From NCBI GenBank assembly GCA_002480495.1, contig DLCG01000006.1, positions 1 to 42,178 on the forward strand: 42,178 nucleotides of DNA. Direction: 5' to 3'. Both the position numbers and the translations under genes were made by a program. Each line of letters begins with the position of its first letter. The first letter of the stretch is position 1. The stretch comes from Rhodobiaceae bacterium UBA7804 (GTDB lineage: Bacteria; Pseudomonadota; Alphaproteobacteria; Parvibaculales; Parvibaculaceae). The notes under the pieces are model-generated. The model was not told the DNA's origin and did not search any database. It worked only from the letters and a program-made list of their open reading frames with translations. This document shows, one piece after another, positions 1-8,531 of this stretch.

Positions 1-1413
1 GGCGGCATCACGCAGCATATCGGCGCCTATCAGGTGACGCTCGGCTCCGGCGATCGCATCACCTTCCTGGATACGCCCGGCCACGCCGCCTTCACCTCCA
101 TGCGTGCCCGTGGCGCCAAGGTGACGGATATCGTCGTGCTTGTCGTTGCGGCCGATGACGGTGTCATGCCGCAGACCATCGAAGCCATCAATCATGCGAA
201 GGCCGCGGGCGTTCCGATGATCGTCGCCATCAACAAGATGGACAAGCCGGAAGCCGATCCTTCGCGTGTGAAGAACGAACTGCTGCAGCATGAGGTCGTG
301 GTCGAGGATTTCGGCGGCGACGTGATGGCGGTGGAAATTTCAGCGAAGAGCGGCATGGCGCTCGACAAGCTTGAGGAAGCGATCCTCCTGCAGGCCGAAG
401 TGCTCGAACTGAAGGCCAATCCCGACCGTTCCGCCGAAGGCATCATTGTCGAGGCGAAACTCGACAAGGGGCGCGGTCCCGTCGGCACCGTGCTCATCGA
501 GCGCGGCACACTGCATGTCGGCGACATCATCGTCGCGGGCACCGAGTGGGGCCGCGTGCGCGCCTTGATCAACGACCGTGGCGAGAACGTGCAGTCCGCC
601 GGCCCCTCGCAGCCGGTCGAAGTGCTCGGTCTTGGCGGTGCGCCGGAAGCGGGCGACGTGATGAGCGTCGTTGAGAATGAGGCTCGCGCGAGAGAGATCA
701 CCGACTACCGCCAGCGCGTTCGCCGCGACAAGCGCGTCGGCACCGGCAACCGCACGTCGCTCGATCAGATGCTGTCCCAGCTCAAGGAGCAGGACAAGAA
801 GGAGCTCCCGATCGTCGTCAAGGCCGACGTGCAGGGTTCGGCGGAAGCGATTGTGCAGGCGCTTGAGAAGCTCGGCACCGACGAAGTCACCGCGCGCGTC
901 ATTCATGTCGGCGTCGGCGGTGTCACCGAATCGGACGTTACGCTCGCTACTGCGTCCAATGCGCCGATCATCGGGTTCAATGTGCGCGCCAATACGCAGG
1001 CTCGTGAAGCCGCCCGTCAGGCTGGCGTCGAAATCCGCTATTATTCGGTCATCTACGATCTCGTGGACGACATCAAGGCAGCGCTCTCGGGCATGCTGTC
1101 GCCGGAACTGCGCGAAACCTTCCTGGGCAATGCCGAAATTCTCGAAGTGTTCAACATTTCGAAGGTTGGCAAGGTTTCCGGTTGCCGCGTTACCGAAGGC
1201 GTGGTCCGCCGTGGCTCGCATGTTCGCCTCATCCGCGACGATGTGGTGATCCACGAAGGCAAGCTTTCGACGCTCAAGCGCTTCAAGGATGAAGTGAAGG
1301 AAGTGCAGTCCGGTCAGGAATGCGGCATGGCCTTCGAGAATTACCAGGACATGCGCAAGGGCGACGTCATCGAATGCTTCGATGTCGAGGTGGTGAAGCG
1401 CAGCCTCGACTGA
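1..1413 (+). CDS. infB: Translation initiation factor IF-2, C-terminal part (5' end outside window)
   Basis: GTPase that delivers initiator fMet-tRNA to the 30S subunit and promotes 50S joining. The open frame runs from base 1 without a start, so the N-terminal region and the P-loop lie upstream. The first residues (GGITQHIGAYQ) are the G2/switch I motif. G3 (DTPGHAAF), G4 (NKMD) and G5 (SAKSG) follow in the first 120 residues, then the domain II barrel, domain III and the C-terminal fMet-tRNA-binding barrel ending in DVEVVKRSLD. 470 codons are present before the TGA. It heads the infB-rbfA-truB-rpsO-pnp order common in proteobacteria. Identity is certain; only the truncation at the window edge is noteworthy. 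Confidence 0.98.
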   Translation, partial: GGITQHIGAYQVTLGSGDRITFLDTPGHAAFTSMRARGAKVTDIVVLVVAADDGVMPQTIEAINHAKAAGVPMIVAINKMDKPEADPSRVKNELLQHEVVVEDFGGDVMAVEISAKSGMALDKLEEAILLQAEVLELKANPDRSAEGIIVEAKLDKGRGPVGTVLIERGTLHVGDIIVAGTEWGRVRALINDRGENVQSAGPSQPVEVLGLGGAPEAGDVMSVVENEARAREITDYRQRVRRDKRVGTGNRTSLDQMLSQLKEQDKKELPIVVKADVQGSAEAIVQALEKLGTDEVTARVIHVGVGGVTESDVTLATASNAPIIGFNVRANTQAREAARQAGVEIRYYSVIYDLVDDIKAALSGMLSPELRETFLGNAEILEVFNISKVGKVSGCRVTEGVVRRGSHVRLIRDDVVIHEGKLSTLKRFKDEVKEVQSGQECGMAFENYQDMRKGDVIECFDVEVVKRSLD

Positions 1414-1427
1414 TGTGAACTCCTGCG

Positions 1428-1450
1428 GCCCTCCCCGATGAGGGGAGGGC
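1428..1450 (+). repeat. Perfect GC-rich hairpin between infB and rbfA
   Basis: GCCCTCCCC (1428-1436) and GGGGAGGGC (1442-1450) form a 9-bp stem with a 5-base loop. It lies 15 bases after the infB stop and 33 bases before rbfA. No U-run follows, so it is not a normal intrinsic terminator; RNA processing or stabilisation, or a remnant of the CCCTCCC-type palindromic repeats seen near 37.7 and 40.5 kb, are alternatives. Confidence 0.6.
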
Positions 1451-1483
1451 TCGCGGCGGGACGTGAAGCTGGGCGCCAGGCCA

Positions 1484-1906
1484 ATGCAGAGAAGATCCGG
1501 AACCAACAAGGGCCGTCATGGCTCGAATGCGCCGAGCCAGCGGCAGCTGCGCGCGGGAGAACTCGTGCGCCGTGCGCTTTCGGACATTGTCTCGCGCGGT
1601 AACATCCGCGATCCGGAACTCGCCGACCGCAGCTTCTCCGTGACCGAAGTGCGCATGAGCCCGGACCTGCGCCATGCGACCTGCTTTGTTGCGCCGCTCG
1701 GCCATGGCGATGCGGAAGCACTCGCAGCCGCGCTCACCCGGGTCCGCACCTTCCTTCGGGGCCAGCTTTCGAAGGAAGTCACTTTCAAATTCATGCCGGA
1801 TCTGACCTTCGAGCCGGACACCTCCTTCGATAATGCCGAGGCGATCGACCGCCTGCTTCATTCTCCCGAAGTCTCCCGCGATCTCTCGCACGACGACGAG
1901 GAGTAG
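1484..1906 (+). CDS. rbfA: Ribosome-binding factor A
   Basis: Single KH-domain protein needed for 16S rRNA 5' end maturation and late 30S assembly, and for cold adaptation. About 140 residues. The family hallmarks are the N-terminal SQRQLRAGELVRRALSDI helix and the central RMSPDLRHATCFV strand, with FKFMPDLTFEPD near the end. I chose the ATG at 1484; an in-frame GTG at 1463 would add seven residues (MKLGARP). Neither has a strong ribosome-binding site, so the start is uncertain. It sits between infB and truB, and its TAG is only four bases before the truB ATG, implying cotranscription and probably coupled translation. Confidence 0.95.
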   Translation: MQRRSGTNKGRHGSNAPSQRQLRAGELVRRALSDIVSRGNIRDPELADRSFSVTEVRMSPDLRHATCFVAPLGHGDAEALAAALTRVRTFLRGQLSKEVTFKFMPDLTFEPDTSFDNAEAIDRLLHSPEVSRDLSHDDEE

Positions 1907-1910
1907 GGAG

Positions 1911-2834
1911 ATGGGGCGGCGGAAGAAGGGTGAGGCGATCTCGGGTTGGGTCGTCGTCGACAAGCCTTTGGGCCCAACCTCCTCGGATGTTGTGAATCGC
2001 ATCCGCCGCGCCTTCAACGCGCAGAAGGCGGGCCATGCCGGCACCCTCGATCCTCTGGCGACGGGCATTCTCCCCGTGGCGCTGGGCGAGGCGACGAAAA
2101 CCGTCCCCTTCATGATCGACGCCACCAAATCCTACCGTTTCACCATGCGTTTCGGTGCCGAAACCACGACGGACGATGCCGAGGGCGAGGTCACGGTGGA
2201 GAGCCCCTGCCGCCCCACCGGCGCGGAAATTGAGGCGATCCTTGCCCGCTTCCAGGGACAGATTCAGCAGGTACCGCCCGCCTTTTCTGCGGTTAAGGTC
2301 GATGGCGAACGCGCCTATGCGCGGGCGCGGGCGGGCGAGGAAGTCGAACTCGCCCCCCGCACGGTCGAAATCCATGAAATTGCCCTGATCTCGCAGCCGG
2401 ACGCGGCCCATGCCGAGCTCGAAATCTCTTGCAGCAAAGGGACTTACGTCCGTTCGCTGGCCCGCGATATCGGCCGGGCGCTCGGTGCCGCCGCCCATGT
2501 CTCGGCTCTAAGGCGGACCCGTCACGGTCCTTTCACCGAGAAAGCGGCAATTCCGCTGGATAAACTCTGCGCCTTGGGCCATATTGCGCCCGCTTCCGGA
2601 CCCATGGTCCATCTGCTTCCGCTCGAGACCGCGCTGGACGACATCCCGGCGCTGGCCGTGAGCGGGGACGATGCGGCCAGATTGAGAAGGGGTCAGGGAG
2701 TTTTGTTGCGCGGGCGCGACGCACCCATCCTTTCCGGATCGGTTCTGGCGACCCATCGGGGAGACCCGGTGGCCCTCACCGAATACCGGCAGGGCGAGCT
2801 TCGTCCCGTGCGTGTTTTCAACCTCGCAAATTGA
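1911..2834 (+). CDS. truB: tRNA pseudouridine(55) synthase
   Basis: Isomerises U55 to pseudouridine in the T-loop of tRNAs. 307 residues, the usual length. The catalytic motif GHAGTLDPLATGILPVALGEAT, with the nucleophilic Asp in TLDP, lies near residues 40-60. The following YRFTMRFGAETTTDDAEG segment and SCSKGTYVRSLARDIG motif are also typical. The C-terminal 60 residues resemble the PUA-like RNA-binding extension. The start at 1911 is set by GGAG overlapping the rbfA stop. The frame is open further upstream inside rbfA, but that extension has no family similarity. The TGA overlaps the Shine-Dalgarno of rpsO. Confidence 0.97.
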   Translation: MGRRKKGEAISGWVVVDKPLGPTSSDVVNRIRRAFNAQKAGHAGTLDPLATGILPVALGEATKTVPFMIDATKSYRFTMRFGAETTTDDAEGEVTVESPCRPTGAEIEAILARFQGQIQQVPPAFSAVKVDGERAYARARAGEEVELAPRTVEIHEIALISQPDAAHAELEISCSKGTYVRSLARDIGRALGAAAHVSALRRTRHGPFTEKAAIPLDKLCALGHIAPASGPMVHLLPLETALDDIPALAVSGDDAARLRRGQGVLLRGRDAPILSGSVLATHRGDPVALTEYRQGELRPVRVFNLAN

Positions 2835-2845
2835 GGAGATGCCCG

Positions 2846-3115
2846 ATGTCGATTACGCCGGAGCGCAAAGCTCAGCTGATCAAGGAATTTGCCGGCAAGG
2901 ACGGCGACACCGGTTCTGCGGAAGTACAGGTCGCGATTCTTACCGAGCGCATCGTCAATCTTACCGAACACTTCAAAGGCCACGCGAAGGACAACCATTC
3001 GCGCCGCGGCCTGCTGAAGATGGTGAGCCAGCGCCGCAGCCTTCTCGACTATGTCAAGAAGAAGGACCAGGCGCGTTACGAAAAGCTGATCTCCCGTCTG
3101 GGGATCCGGCGGTAA
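2846..3115 (+). CDS. rpsO: 30S ribosomal protein S15
   Basis: Primary 16S rRNA-binding protein of the central domain that also contacts 23S rRNA at bridge B4. 89 residues, the exact family length. It carries TGSAEVQVAILTERI, the LTEHFKGHAKDNHSRRGLL helix-loop that binds rRNA, and the QRRSLLDYVKKKD terminus. GAGGAG (2833-2838) lies seven bases before the ATG and overlaps the truB stop. Place directly upstream of pnp is the classical rpsO-pnp arrangement. In other bacteria S15 represses its own translation through its leader; here the leader is inside truB and no such structure was established. Confidence 0.98.
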   Translation: MSITPERKAQLIKEFAGKDGDTGSAEVQVAILTERIVNLTEHFKGHAKDNHSRRGLLKMVSQRRSLLDYVKKKDQARYEKLISRLGIRR

Positions 3116-3432
3116 CAGGGGTGCTTATTGCCCCAGCGGTTCTGCTTTGCACGGCGCCTGCCCCGAGGTTCCTATTGAGCCTCACGGGCGGGCGTGCGTC
3201 TTTCGGGACCCTGTAAATAGAGACATTCGTCCGTCTACGGATGGACATCGTAGCTGGACCCGCCGCCCCTGTCTCGCGGTGCCGGGTTCCGGACCTCGGG
3301 GTCCGAGTGCATTCGGCGCAGTTACGATGGATCCGTCTTTCAGTCCGGCCGCGTCAGAAGCGGCAGAAAAGCGGCCGCCGCATGATGGTGGAAGAACGCA
3401 TGGATAGCGGGGCCGCGGAACAGGAAACCGAT
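3116..3432 (+). promoter_or_regulatory. pnp leader with several hairpins
   Basis: The 317 bases between rpsO and pnp hold no convincing gene. Visible structures are GGGG/CCCC (3118-3121 with 3131-3134), GTCCGTC/GATGGAC around a TACG loop (about 3229-3246) and CGGACC-TCGG-GGTCCG (3290-3305). In enterobacteria the pnp leader is an RNase III-processed hairpin through which PNPase represses itself; a similar role here is inference. The downstream part is also in frame with pnp with ATGs at 3382, 3385 and 3400, so the true leader may be shorter. Confidence 0.45.
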
Positions 3433-5619
3433 ATGTTTGAAATCACTCGCGAAGAAATCGAATGGGGCGGCCGTCCGCTCATCCTCGAAACGGGCAAGGT
3501 CGCCCGTCAGGCCGATGGTGCGGTGCTCGCAACCTATGGCGAGACGACGGTGCTGGCGACGGTCGTCGGCGAACGCTCGCCCAAGCCCGGCCTCGATTTC
3601 TTCCCCCTCACCGTGAACTATCAGGAAAAGACCTACGCCGCCGGCAAGATCCCGGGCGGGTTCTTCAAGCGCGAAGGCCGTCCGAGCGAAAAGGAAACGC
3701 TTGTCTCGCGTCTGATCGACCGTCCGATCCGCCCGCTCTTTGCCAAGGGCTTCAAGAACGAGACGCAGGTGATCGCGACCGTTCTTTCCCATGATATGGA
3801 GAACGATCCCGATATCGTCGCAATGGTTGCCGTTTCGGCTGCGCTCACGATCTCGGGCCTGCCCTTCCTCGGTCCGATCGGTGCCGCGCGCGTCGGCTAT
3901 ATCGATGGTGAGTACAAGCTCAACCCGATGATCGACGAGATGCCCGAAAGCGCGCTCGACCTCGTCGTTGCCGGCACCGCGGATGCCGTGATGATGGTGG
4001 AATCGGAGGCGAAGGAACTCTCCGAGGATGTCATGCTTGGCGCCGTCATGTTCGGCCATCGCGAGTTCCAGCCGGTGATCGACATGATCATCCGCATGGC
4101 CGAGAAATGCGCGAAGGAGCCGCGTGCGGTCGAGGCGAAGGACAACTCCGCTCTCGTCGCCAAGGTTCGCGAACTCGCTGAAAGCGATCTGCGGGCCGCA
4201 TACCAGATCAAGGAAAAGGCGAAGCGCTACGAAGCGGTTGCCCGGGCGAAGGACAAGGTCAAGGCCGCGCTCTGCAATCCGGAAGACGAGAACGCTGTGC
4301 CCGAAAACGAAGTGGGCGGCGTCTTCAAGGAAATCGAGAGCGATATCGTTCGCAACTCGATCCTCGATACCAAGAAGCGCATCGACGGCCGCGACCTTGA
4401 AACGGTCCGTCCGATCGTGTCGGAAGTGGGCGTCCTTCCGCGTACGCATGGTTCCGCCCTCTTCACCCGCGGCGAGACGCAGGCCCTTGTGGTCGCGACG
4501 CTCGGCACGGGCGATGACGAGCAATTCATCGACGCGCTGGAGGGCACCTACAAGGAAAACTTCCTGCTGCACTACAACTTCCCGCCCTTCTCGGTGGGCG
4601 AGACGGGCCGCGTCGGCTTCACCGGCCGCCGCGAAATCGGTCACGGCAAGCTCGCCTGGCGCGCGCTGCGTGCGGTGCTTCCGCCCAAGACCGACTTCCC
4701 CTACACGCTGCGCCTCGTCTCGGAAATCACCGAGTCGAACGGCTCGTCCTCCATGGCGACCGTCTGCGGCTCCTCGCTCGCGATGATGGATGCGGGCGTG
4801 CCGCTGAAGCGCGCCGTGGCGGGCATCGCCATGGGCCTCATCCTTGAGGGCGACCGCTTTGCCGTCCTCTCGGACATTCTCGGCGACGAGGATCATCTCG
4901 GCGACATGGACTTCAAGGTCGCAGGCACGGAAGAAGGCGTCACCTCGCTCCAGATGGACATCAAGATCACCGGCATCAACGAGGCGATCATGAAGCAGGC
5001 CCTCGCTCAGGCGAAGGGCGGCCGCATGCATATCCTCGGCGAGATGGCGAAGGCCCTGGACACGGCACGCCCCGAAATGGGCGAGTACGCGCCGCGCATC
5101 GAGGTGATCACCGTTCCGACCGACAAGATCCGCGAAGTGATCGGCACCGGCGGCAAGGTCGTCCGCGAGATCGTGGAAAAGACCGGCGCCAAGGTCGACA
5201 TCTCCGACGACGGCACGATCAAGGTGGCTTCTTCCGATGCCGCCTCGATCAAGGCCGCCATCGACTGGATCCGCGGCATCGTCGCAGAACCTGAAGTAGG
5301 TGCCATCTATGAAGGCACGGTCGTGAAGGTCGTCGATTTCGGCGCCTTCGTGAACTTCTTTGGCCCCCGCGACGGTCTCGTGCACATCTCGCAGATGGCG
5401 CCGAACCGCGTCGAAAAGGTCTCGGACATCTGCAACGAGGGCGACAAGGTCAAGGTGAAGCTTCTCGGCTTCGACGACCGCGGCAAGGTTCGCCTCTCGA
5501 TGAAGCATGTGAACCAGGAAACGGGCGAAGAGATCGTCTACGAAAATGAGCCGGCCGAACAGCCCCGCGAGAAGCGCGAAGGCGGCGGTGGCCGCCGCAA
5601 GCAGCGCGATCGTGACTGA
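3433..5619 (+). CDS. pnp: Polyribonucleotide nucleotidyltransferase (PNPase)
   Basis: Phosphorolytic 3'-5' exoribonuclease of mRNA decay, able to add tails in reverse. 728 residues. Order: first RNase PH-like core (with FFKREGRPSEKE and RLIDRPIRPLF), all-alpha linker, second catalytic core (GETQALV, FTGRREIGHGKLAWRAL, EITESNGSSSMATVCG and the metal-site DILGDEDHLGDMDFKVAGT), KH domain (IREVIGTGGKVVREI) and S1 domain (YEGTVVKVVDFGAFVNF). It ends in a short Gly/Arg/Lys-rich tail (GGGGRRKQRD). The start at 3433 begins with the conserved MFEITREEIEW and has AGGA seven bases upstream; in-frame upstream ATGs would add up to 17 residues. A strong terminator follows. Confidence 0.97.
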   Translation: MFEITREEIEWGGRPLILETGKVARQADGAVLATYGETTVLATVVGERSPKPGLDFFPLTVNYQEKTYAAGKIPGGFFKREGRPSEKETLVSRLIDRPIRPLFAKGFKNETQVIATVLSHDMENDPDIVAMVAVSAALTISGLPFLGPIGAARVGYIDGEYKLNPMIDEMPESALDLVVAGTADAVMMVESEAKELSEDVMLGAVMFGHREFQPVIDMIIRMAEKCAKEPRAVEAKDNSALVAKVRELAESDLRAAYQIKEKAKRYEAVARAKDKVKAALCNPEDENAVPENEVGGVFKEIESDIVRNSILDTKKRIDGRDLETVRPIVSEVGVLPRTHGSALFTRGETQALVVATLGTGDDEQFIDALEGTYKENFLLHYNFPPFSVGETGRVGFTGRREIGHGKLAWRALRAVLPPKTDFPYTLRLVSEITESNGSSSMATVCGSSLAMMDAGVPLKRAVAGIAMGLILEGDRFAVLSDILGDEDHLGDMDFKVAGTEEGVTSLQMDIKITGINEAIMKQALAQAKGGRMHILGEMAKALDTARPEMGEYAPRIEVITVPTDKIREVIGTGGKVVREIVEKTGAKVDISDDGTIKVASSDAASIKAAIDWIRGIVAEPEVGAIYEGTVVKVVDFGAFVNFFGPRDGLVHISQMAPNRVEKVSDICNEGDKVKVKLLGFDDRGKVRLSMKHVNQETGEEIVYENEPAEQPREKREGGGGRRKQRDRD

Positions 5620-5646
5620 TCGGTTGCCACAAAAAGGCTAGGATTG

Positions 5647-5679
5647 CGGGGTCAGCATCTGCTGGTCCCGTTTTCTTTT
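5647..5679 (+). terminator. Rho-independent terminator of the pnp transcript
   Basis: CGGG-GT-CAGC (5647-5656) pairs with GCTG-GT-CCCG (5661-5670) around the ATCT loop, giving ten pairs if the two central G-T wobbles are counted. TTTTCTTTT (5671-5679) follows directly. It closes the infB-pnp cluster. The downstream gene at 5691 lies just beyond it and must either read through or have its own promoter. Confidence 0.9.
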
Positions 5680-5690
5680 GGGAGAAACCC

Positions 5691-6305
5691 ATGCGCTTCG
5701 CCGCTCTCGCTGCCCTTGCTTCCCTTGCCGTTTTCCCTGTGCTCGCCGGCGAGACAGCGCTCGACTGGCGCAGTCAGGCGACACCGCACGATCTCGACCG
5801 GCTCGAGCGTTACGAGGATGCGGTGACGAAAGGCATGATGGAGTCGCGCGTGGCGGGAGAGGAGCACGGCACCTATAACGAGCTCGTTTCCGTCATGGAG
5901 GAGGAGACGGTCGCGGCCGATCCGGAAGAGCTGAAGGGTCAGTGGAATTGCCGCACCATCAAGGCAGGCGGGCCCTTTGCAGGTTTCGTCGTCTATGGCC
6001 GGTTCCGCTGCGAGATCGTCGAGAAGAACGGCCGCCTCTTTTTCGAGAAGCTCTCGGGCTCGCAGCGCCAGTCCGGCTATCTCTATCCGCGCGACGAAAA
6101 GAGCTGGGTGCTGCTCGCCGCGCCGAATGAGGGACATTCCGGCCCGATCCGCGCCTACTCGGGGCCGGAGGGTGGCGTCACCGACCCGCAGCTGATCGAC
6201 GAGCCCGCGGTTGTCTCTCTACTGAAGGACGGAAGGGCGCGCATCGTCTTCCCCTGGCCGGAGCTTGAGTCGACCTTCAATGTGCTTGAGATGACGAGGC
6301 GCTAG
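5691..6305 (+). CDS. DUF4893 family secreted protein
   Basis: 204 residues of unknown function. It begins with a cleavable signal peptide (MRFAALAALASLAVFPVLAGE, likely cut near residue 19), so it should be periplasmic. Features I associate with DUF4893 are LDWRSQATPHDLDRLER at the N-terminus, GQWNCRTIKAGG, YGRFRCEI, FEKLSGSQRQSGYLYP and the C-terminal RIVFPWPELESTFNVLEM. Two cysteines (in WNCR and FRCE) could form a disulfide. GGGAG lies seven bases before the ATG. It starts 12 bases after the pnp terminator and is convergent with fabI, so the context says nothing about its job. Confidence 0.8.
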   Translation: MRFAALAALASLAVFPVLAGETALDWRSQATPHDLDRLERYEDAVTKGMMESRVAGEEHGTYNELVSVMEEETVAADPEELKGQWNCRTIKAGGPFAGFVVYGRFRCEIVEKNGRLFFEKLSGSQRQSGYLYPRDEKSWVLLAAPNEGHSGPIRAYSGPEGGVTDPQLIDEPAVVSLLKDGRARIVFPWPELESTFNVLEMTRR

Positions 6306-6315
6306 CGGTTGCCGT

Positions 6316-7182
6316 CTATCCCTCGCCGCCGCTCTCCATCTGCGCCTTGAGTTCGTTCTGCCGCGGAAGGCCGATAATGTTGTAGCCGCCATCTACGAAG
6401 TGGACTTCGCCGGAAACGCGCGCCGAGAGATCGGAGAGGAGGTAAAGCCCCGCGCCGCCGACATGGTCTAGCTCGATCGATTCCTTGATCGGCGCATGCG
6501 TCTTGTTCCACTTGAAGACGAAGCGCGCATCGCCCACGGCAGAGCCTGCGAGCGTCCTCATCGGGCCTGCCGAGATCGCGTTGACGCGAATGCCGTGACG
6601 CCCGAGATCGACCGCGAGGTAGCGAACGCTCGCCTCGAGCGCGGCCTTCGCCACGCCCATGACGTTGTAGTTCGGCATGACGCGCGTCGAGCCGCCATAG
6701 GTGAGCGTCACCATGGCGCCGCCCCGTGTCATCAGTTTCGCCGCCCGCCGCGCAACATCGGTAAAGGAGAAGCAGGAAATATCCATCGTGCGCAGGAAGT
6801 TTTCCCGCGTCGTGTCGACATATCGTCCCTTCAGTTCGTTCTTGTCGGAATGCGCGATGGCGTGAACCACGAAGTCCATCACGCCCCATTCCTTTTCGAG
6901 CCGTTCGAAGGCGGCGTCGAGGCTCGCGGGATCGGTTACGTCGCAGGGAAGCAGGATATTCGAACCGGCGGATTCGGCCAGCGGCTTCACCCGCCTCCCG
7001 AAACTTTCCCCCTGATAGGTGAAGGCAAGTTCCGCTCCATGCGCCGCGAGCGCGCGCGCAATACCCCAGGCGATCGAGTGATCGTTCGCCACACCCATGA
7101 TGAGGCCGCGCTTGCCCTTCATGAGCGGTCCCGTAAGAACCAGCGTTTCCTCGCCCGTCTTTTCGCCACCAGAACCGTGCAT
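6316..7182 (-). CDS. fabI: Enoyl-[acyl-carrier-protein] reductase (NADH)
   Basis: Performs the last step of each fatty-acid elongation cycle, reducing trans-2-enoyl-ACP; the target class of triclosan and isoniazid. 288 residues, SDR fold. The FabI-specific nucleotide site is GLIMGVANDHSIAWGIA. YNVMGVAK supplies the Tyr-X6-Lys catalytic pair in place of the usual SDR Tyr-X3-Lys. SAGPMRTLA and HFVDGGYNIIG are the substrate loop and C-terminus. About 20 residues precede the usual family start (MKGKRGLIMG, at 7122), so translation may begin there. It is last in the fabA-fabB-fabI operon, 71 bases after fabB, and convergent with the DUF4893 gene. Confidence 0.96.
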   Translation of the reverse strand: MHGSGGEKTGEETLVLTGPLMKGKRGLIMGVANDHSIAWGIARALAAHGAELAFTYQGESFGRRVKPLAESAGSNILLPCDVTDPASLDAAFERLEKEWGVMDFVVHAIAHSDKNELKGRYVDTTRENFLRTMDISCFSFTDVARRAAKLMTRGGAMVTLTYGGSTRVMPNYNVMGVAKAALEASVRYLAVDLGRHGIRVNAISAGPMRTLAGSAVGDARFVFKWNKTHAPIKESIELDHVGGAGLYLLSDLSARVSGEVHFVDGGYNIIGLPRQNELKAQMESGGEG

Positions 7183-7253
7183 GCGTCAGTCGTTCCCCAA
7201 TTTGTCCGGCCACGTTTCCGGGTGGATCCCGGTCGCGTTCCCCAGGGCCAGGA

Positions 7254-8480
7254 TCACCCGTTATAGCGTTGCAGCGCGAGCGTCGCGTTCGTGCCGCCAA
7301 AACCGAAGCTGTTCGAAATCGCGAGATTGATCTCGGCATTGTCGATCCGCTCGCGCACGATATTCGCGGCCGCGACTTCGGGATCGATCTCGTCGATATT
7401 CGCGCTCGCCGCGATGAAGCCGGACTGCATCATGAGGAGCGTGTAGATCGTTTCATGCACGCCGGCCGCGCCCTGCGCATGGCCCGTGAGGGACTTCGTC
7501 GCGCTGATCGGCGGCGTCTTGTCGCCGAAGACCTCCTGGATCGCCTTGATCTCGGGAATGTCGCCGACCGGCGTCGAGGTTGCGTGCGGATTGATGTAGT
7601 CGACGGGCTCCTTCACGTTCTCGAGCGCCATCTTCATGCAGCGGACCGCGCCTTCGCCCGACGGTGCCACCATGTCCGCGCCGTCTGCCGTCGCGCCATA
7701 GCCGACGATCTCGGCATAGATCTTGGCGCCGCGCGCCTTGGCATGTTCGAGTTCCTCGAGCACGAGAATGCCGCCGCCGCCAGTGATGACGAAACCGTCG
7801 CGGTCCTTGTCATAGGCGCGGCTTGCCTTTTCCGGCTGGTCATTGCGTTTGGAAGACATCGCGCCCATCGCGTCGAAAAGGACGGAGAGCGTCCAGTCGA
7901 GTTCCTCGCCGCCGCCGGCGAACATGATGTCCTGCTTGCCCCACTGGATCATCTCGGCCGCGTTGCCGATGCAGTTCGCGGAGGTCGAGCAGGCGGAACT
8001 GATCGAGTAGTTCACGCCCTTGGTCTTGAACCAGGTCGAGAGATTGGCCGAACAGGTCGACGACATCGCCTTCGGCACGGCGAAGGGGCCGACCTTCTTC
8101 GGGCCCTTTACAGGCTCCGTCCGCGCCGTGTCGGCTGCGGAAACGATCGCCTTGGTCGAGGGGCCGCCCGAGCCGACGATGAGGCCCGTGCGCGGATTGC
8201 TGACTTCCTTTTCCTCAAGGCCTGCATCCGCGATCGCCTGGTTCATCGCAATCCAGGCATAGGCCGCGCCGTCGCCCATGAAGCGCCGCGCGCGCCGGTC
8301 GACCGCCTCGTCGAGATCGATCTTGAGGCTGCCATGTACCTGGCTGCGAAAACCCATCTCGGCATAGACATCCGATTTGACGATTCCGGAGCGTCCTTCG
8401 CGCAGGCTCGCGGTGACCTCCTGCGCGTTGTTTCCGATGCTGGAGACGATACCCATGCCCGTGACGACCACTCGCCTCAT
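7254..8480 (-). CDS. fabB: 3-oxoacyl-[acyl-carrier-protein] synthase I
   Basis: Condensing enzyme that elongates cis-3-decenoyl-ACP made by FabA, committing carbon to unsaturated fatty acids. 408 residues, thiolase fold. The Cys-His-His triad is visible: the nucleophile Cys164 in SSACSTSANC, the His in NPHATSTPVGD (near 299) and the His in SLTGHAQGAAG (near 334). The C-terminal SFGFGGTNATLAL glycine loop is present. Pairing with fabA supports FabB rather than FabF. It begins 51 bases after fabA on the same strand and the two genes are surely cotranscribed. Confidence 0.97.
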   Translation of the reverse strand: MRRVVVTGMGIVSSIGNNAQEVTASLREGRSGIVKSDVYAEMGFRSQVHGSLKIDLDEAVDRRARRFMGDGAAYAWIAMNQAIADAGLEEKEVSNPRTGLIVGSGGPSTKAIVSAADTARTEPVKGPKKVGPFAVPKAMSSTCSANLSTWFKTKGVNYSISSACSTSANCIGNAAEMIQWGKQDIMFAGGGEELDWTLSVLFDAMGAMSSKRNDQPEKASRAYDKDRDGFVITGGGGILVLEELEHAKARGAKIYAEIVGYGATADGADMVAPSGEGAVRCMKMALENVKEPVDYINPHATSTPVGDIPEIKAIQEVFGDKTPPISATKSLTGHAQGAAGVHETIYTLLMMQSGFIAASANIDEIDPEVAAANIVRERIDNAEINLAISNSFGFGGTNATLALQRYNG

Positions 8481-8531
8481 GGCAGCCTCTCTTTCACTTC
8501 AGTCTGTTGGTCCTGCGTCGCGGTGCCTCGT

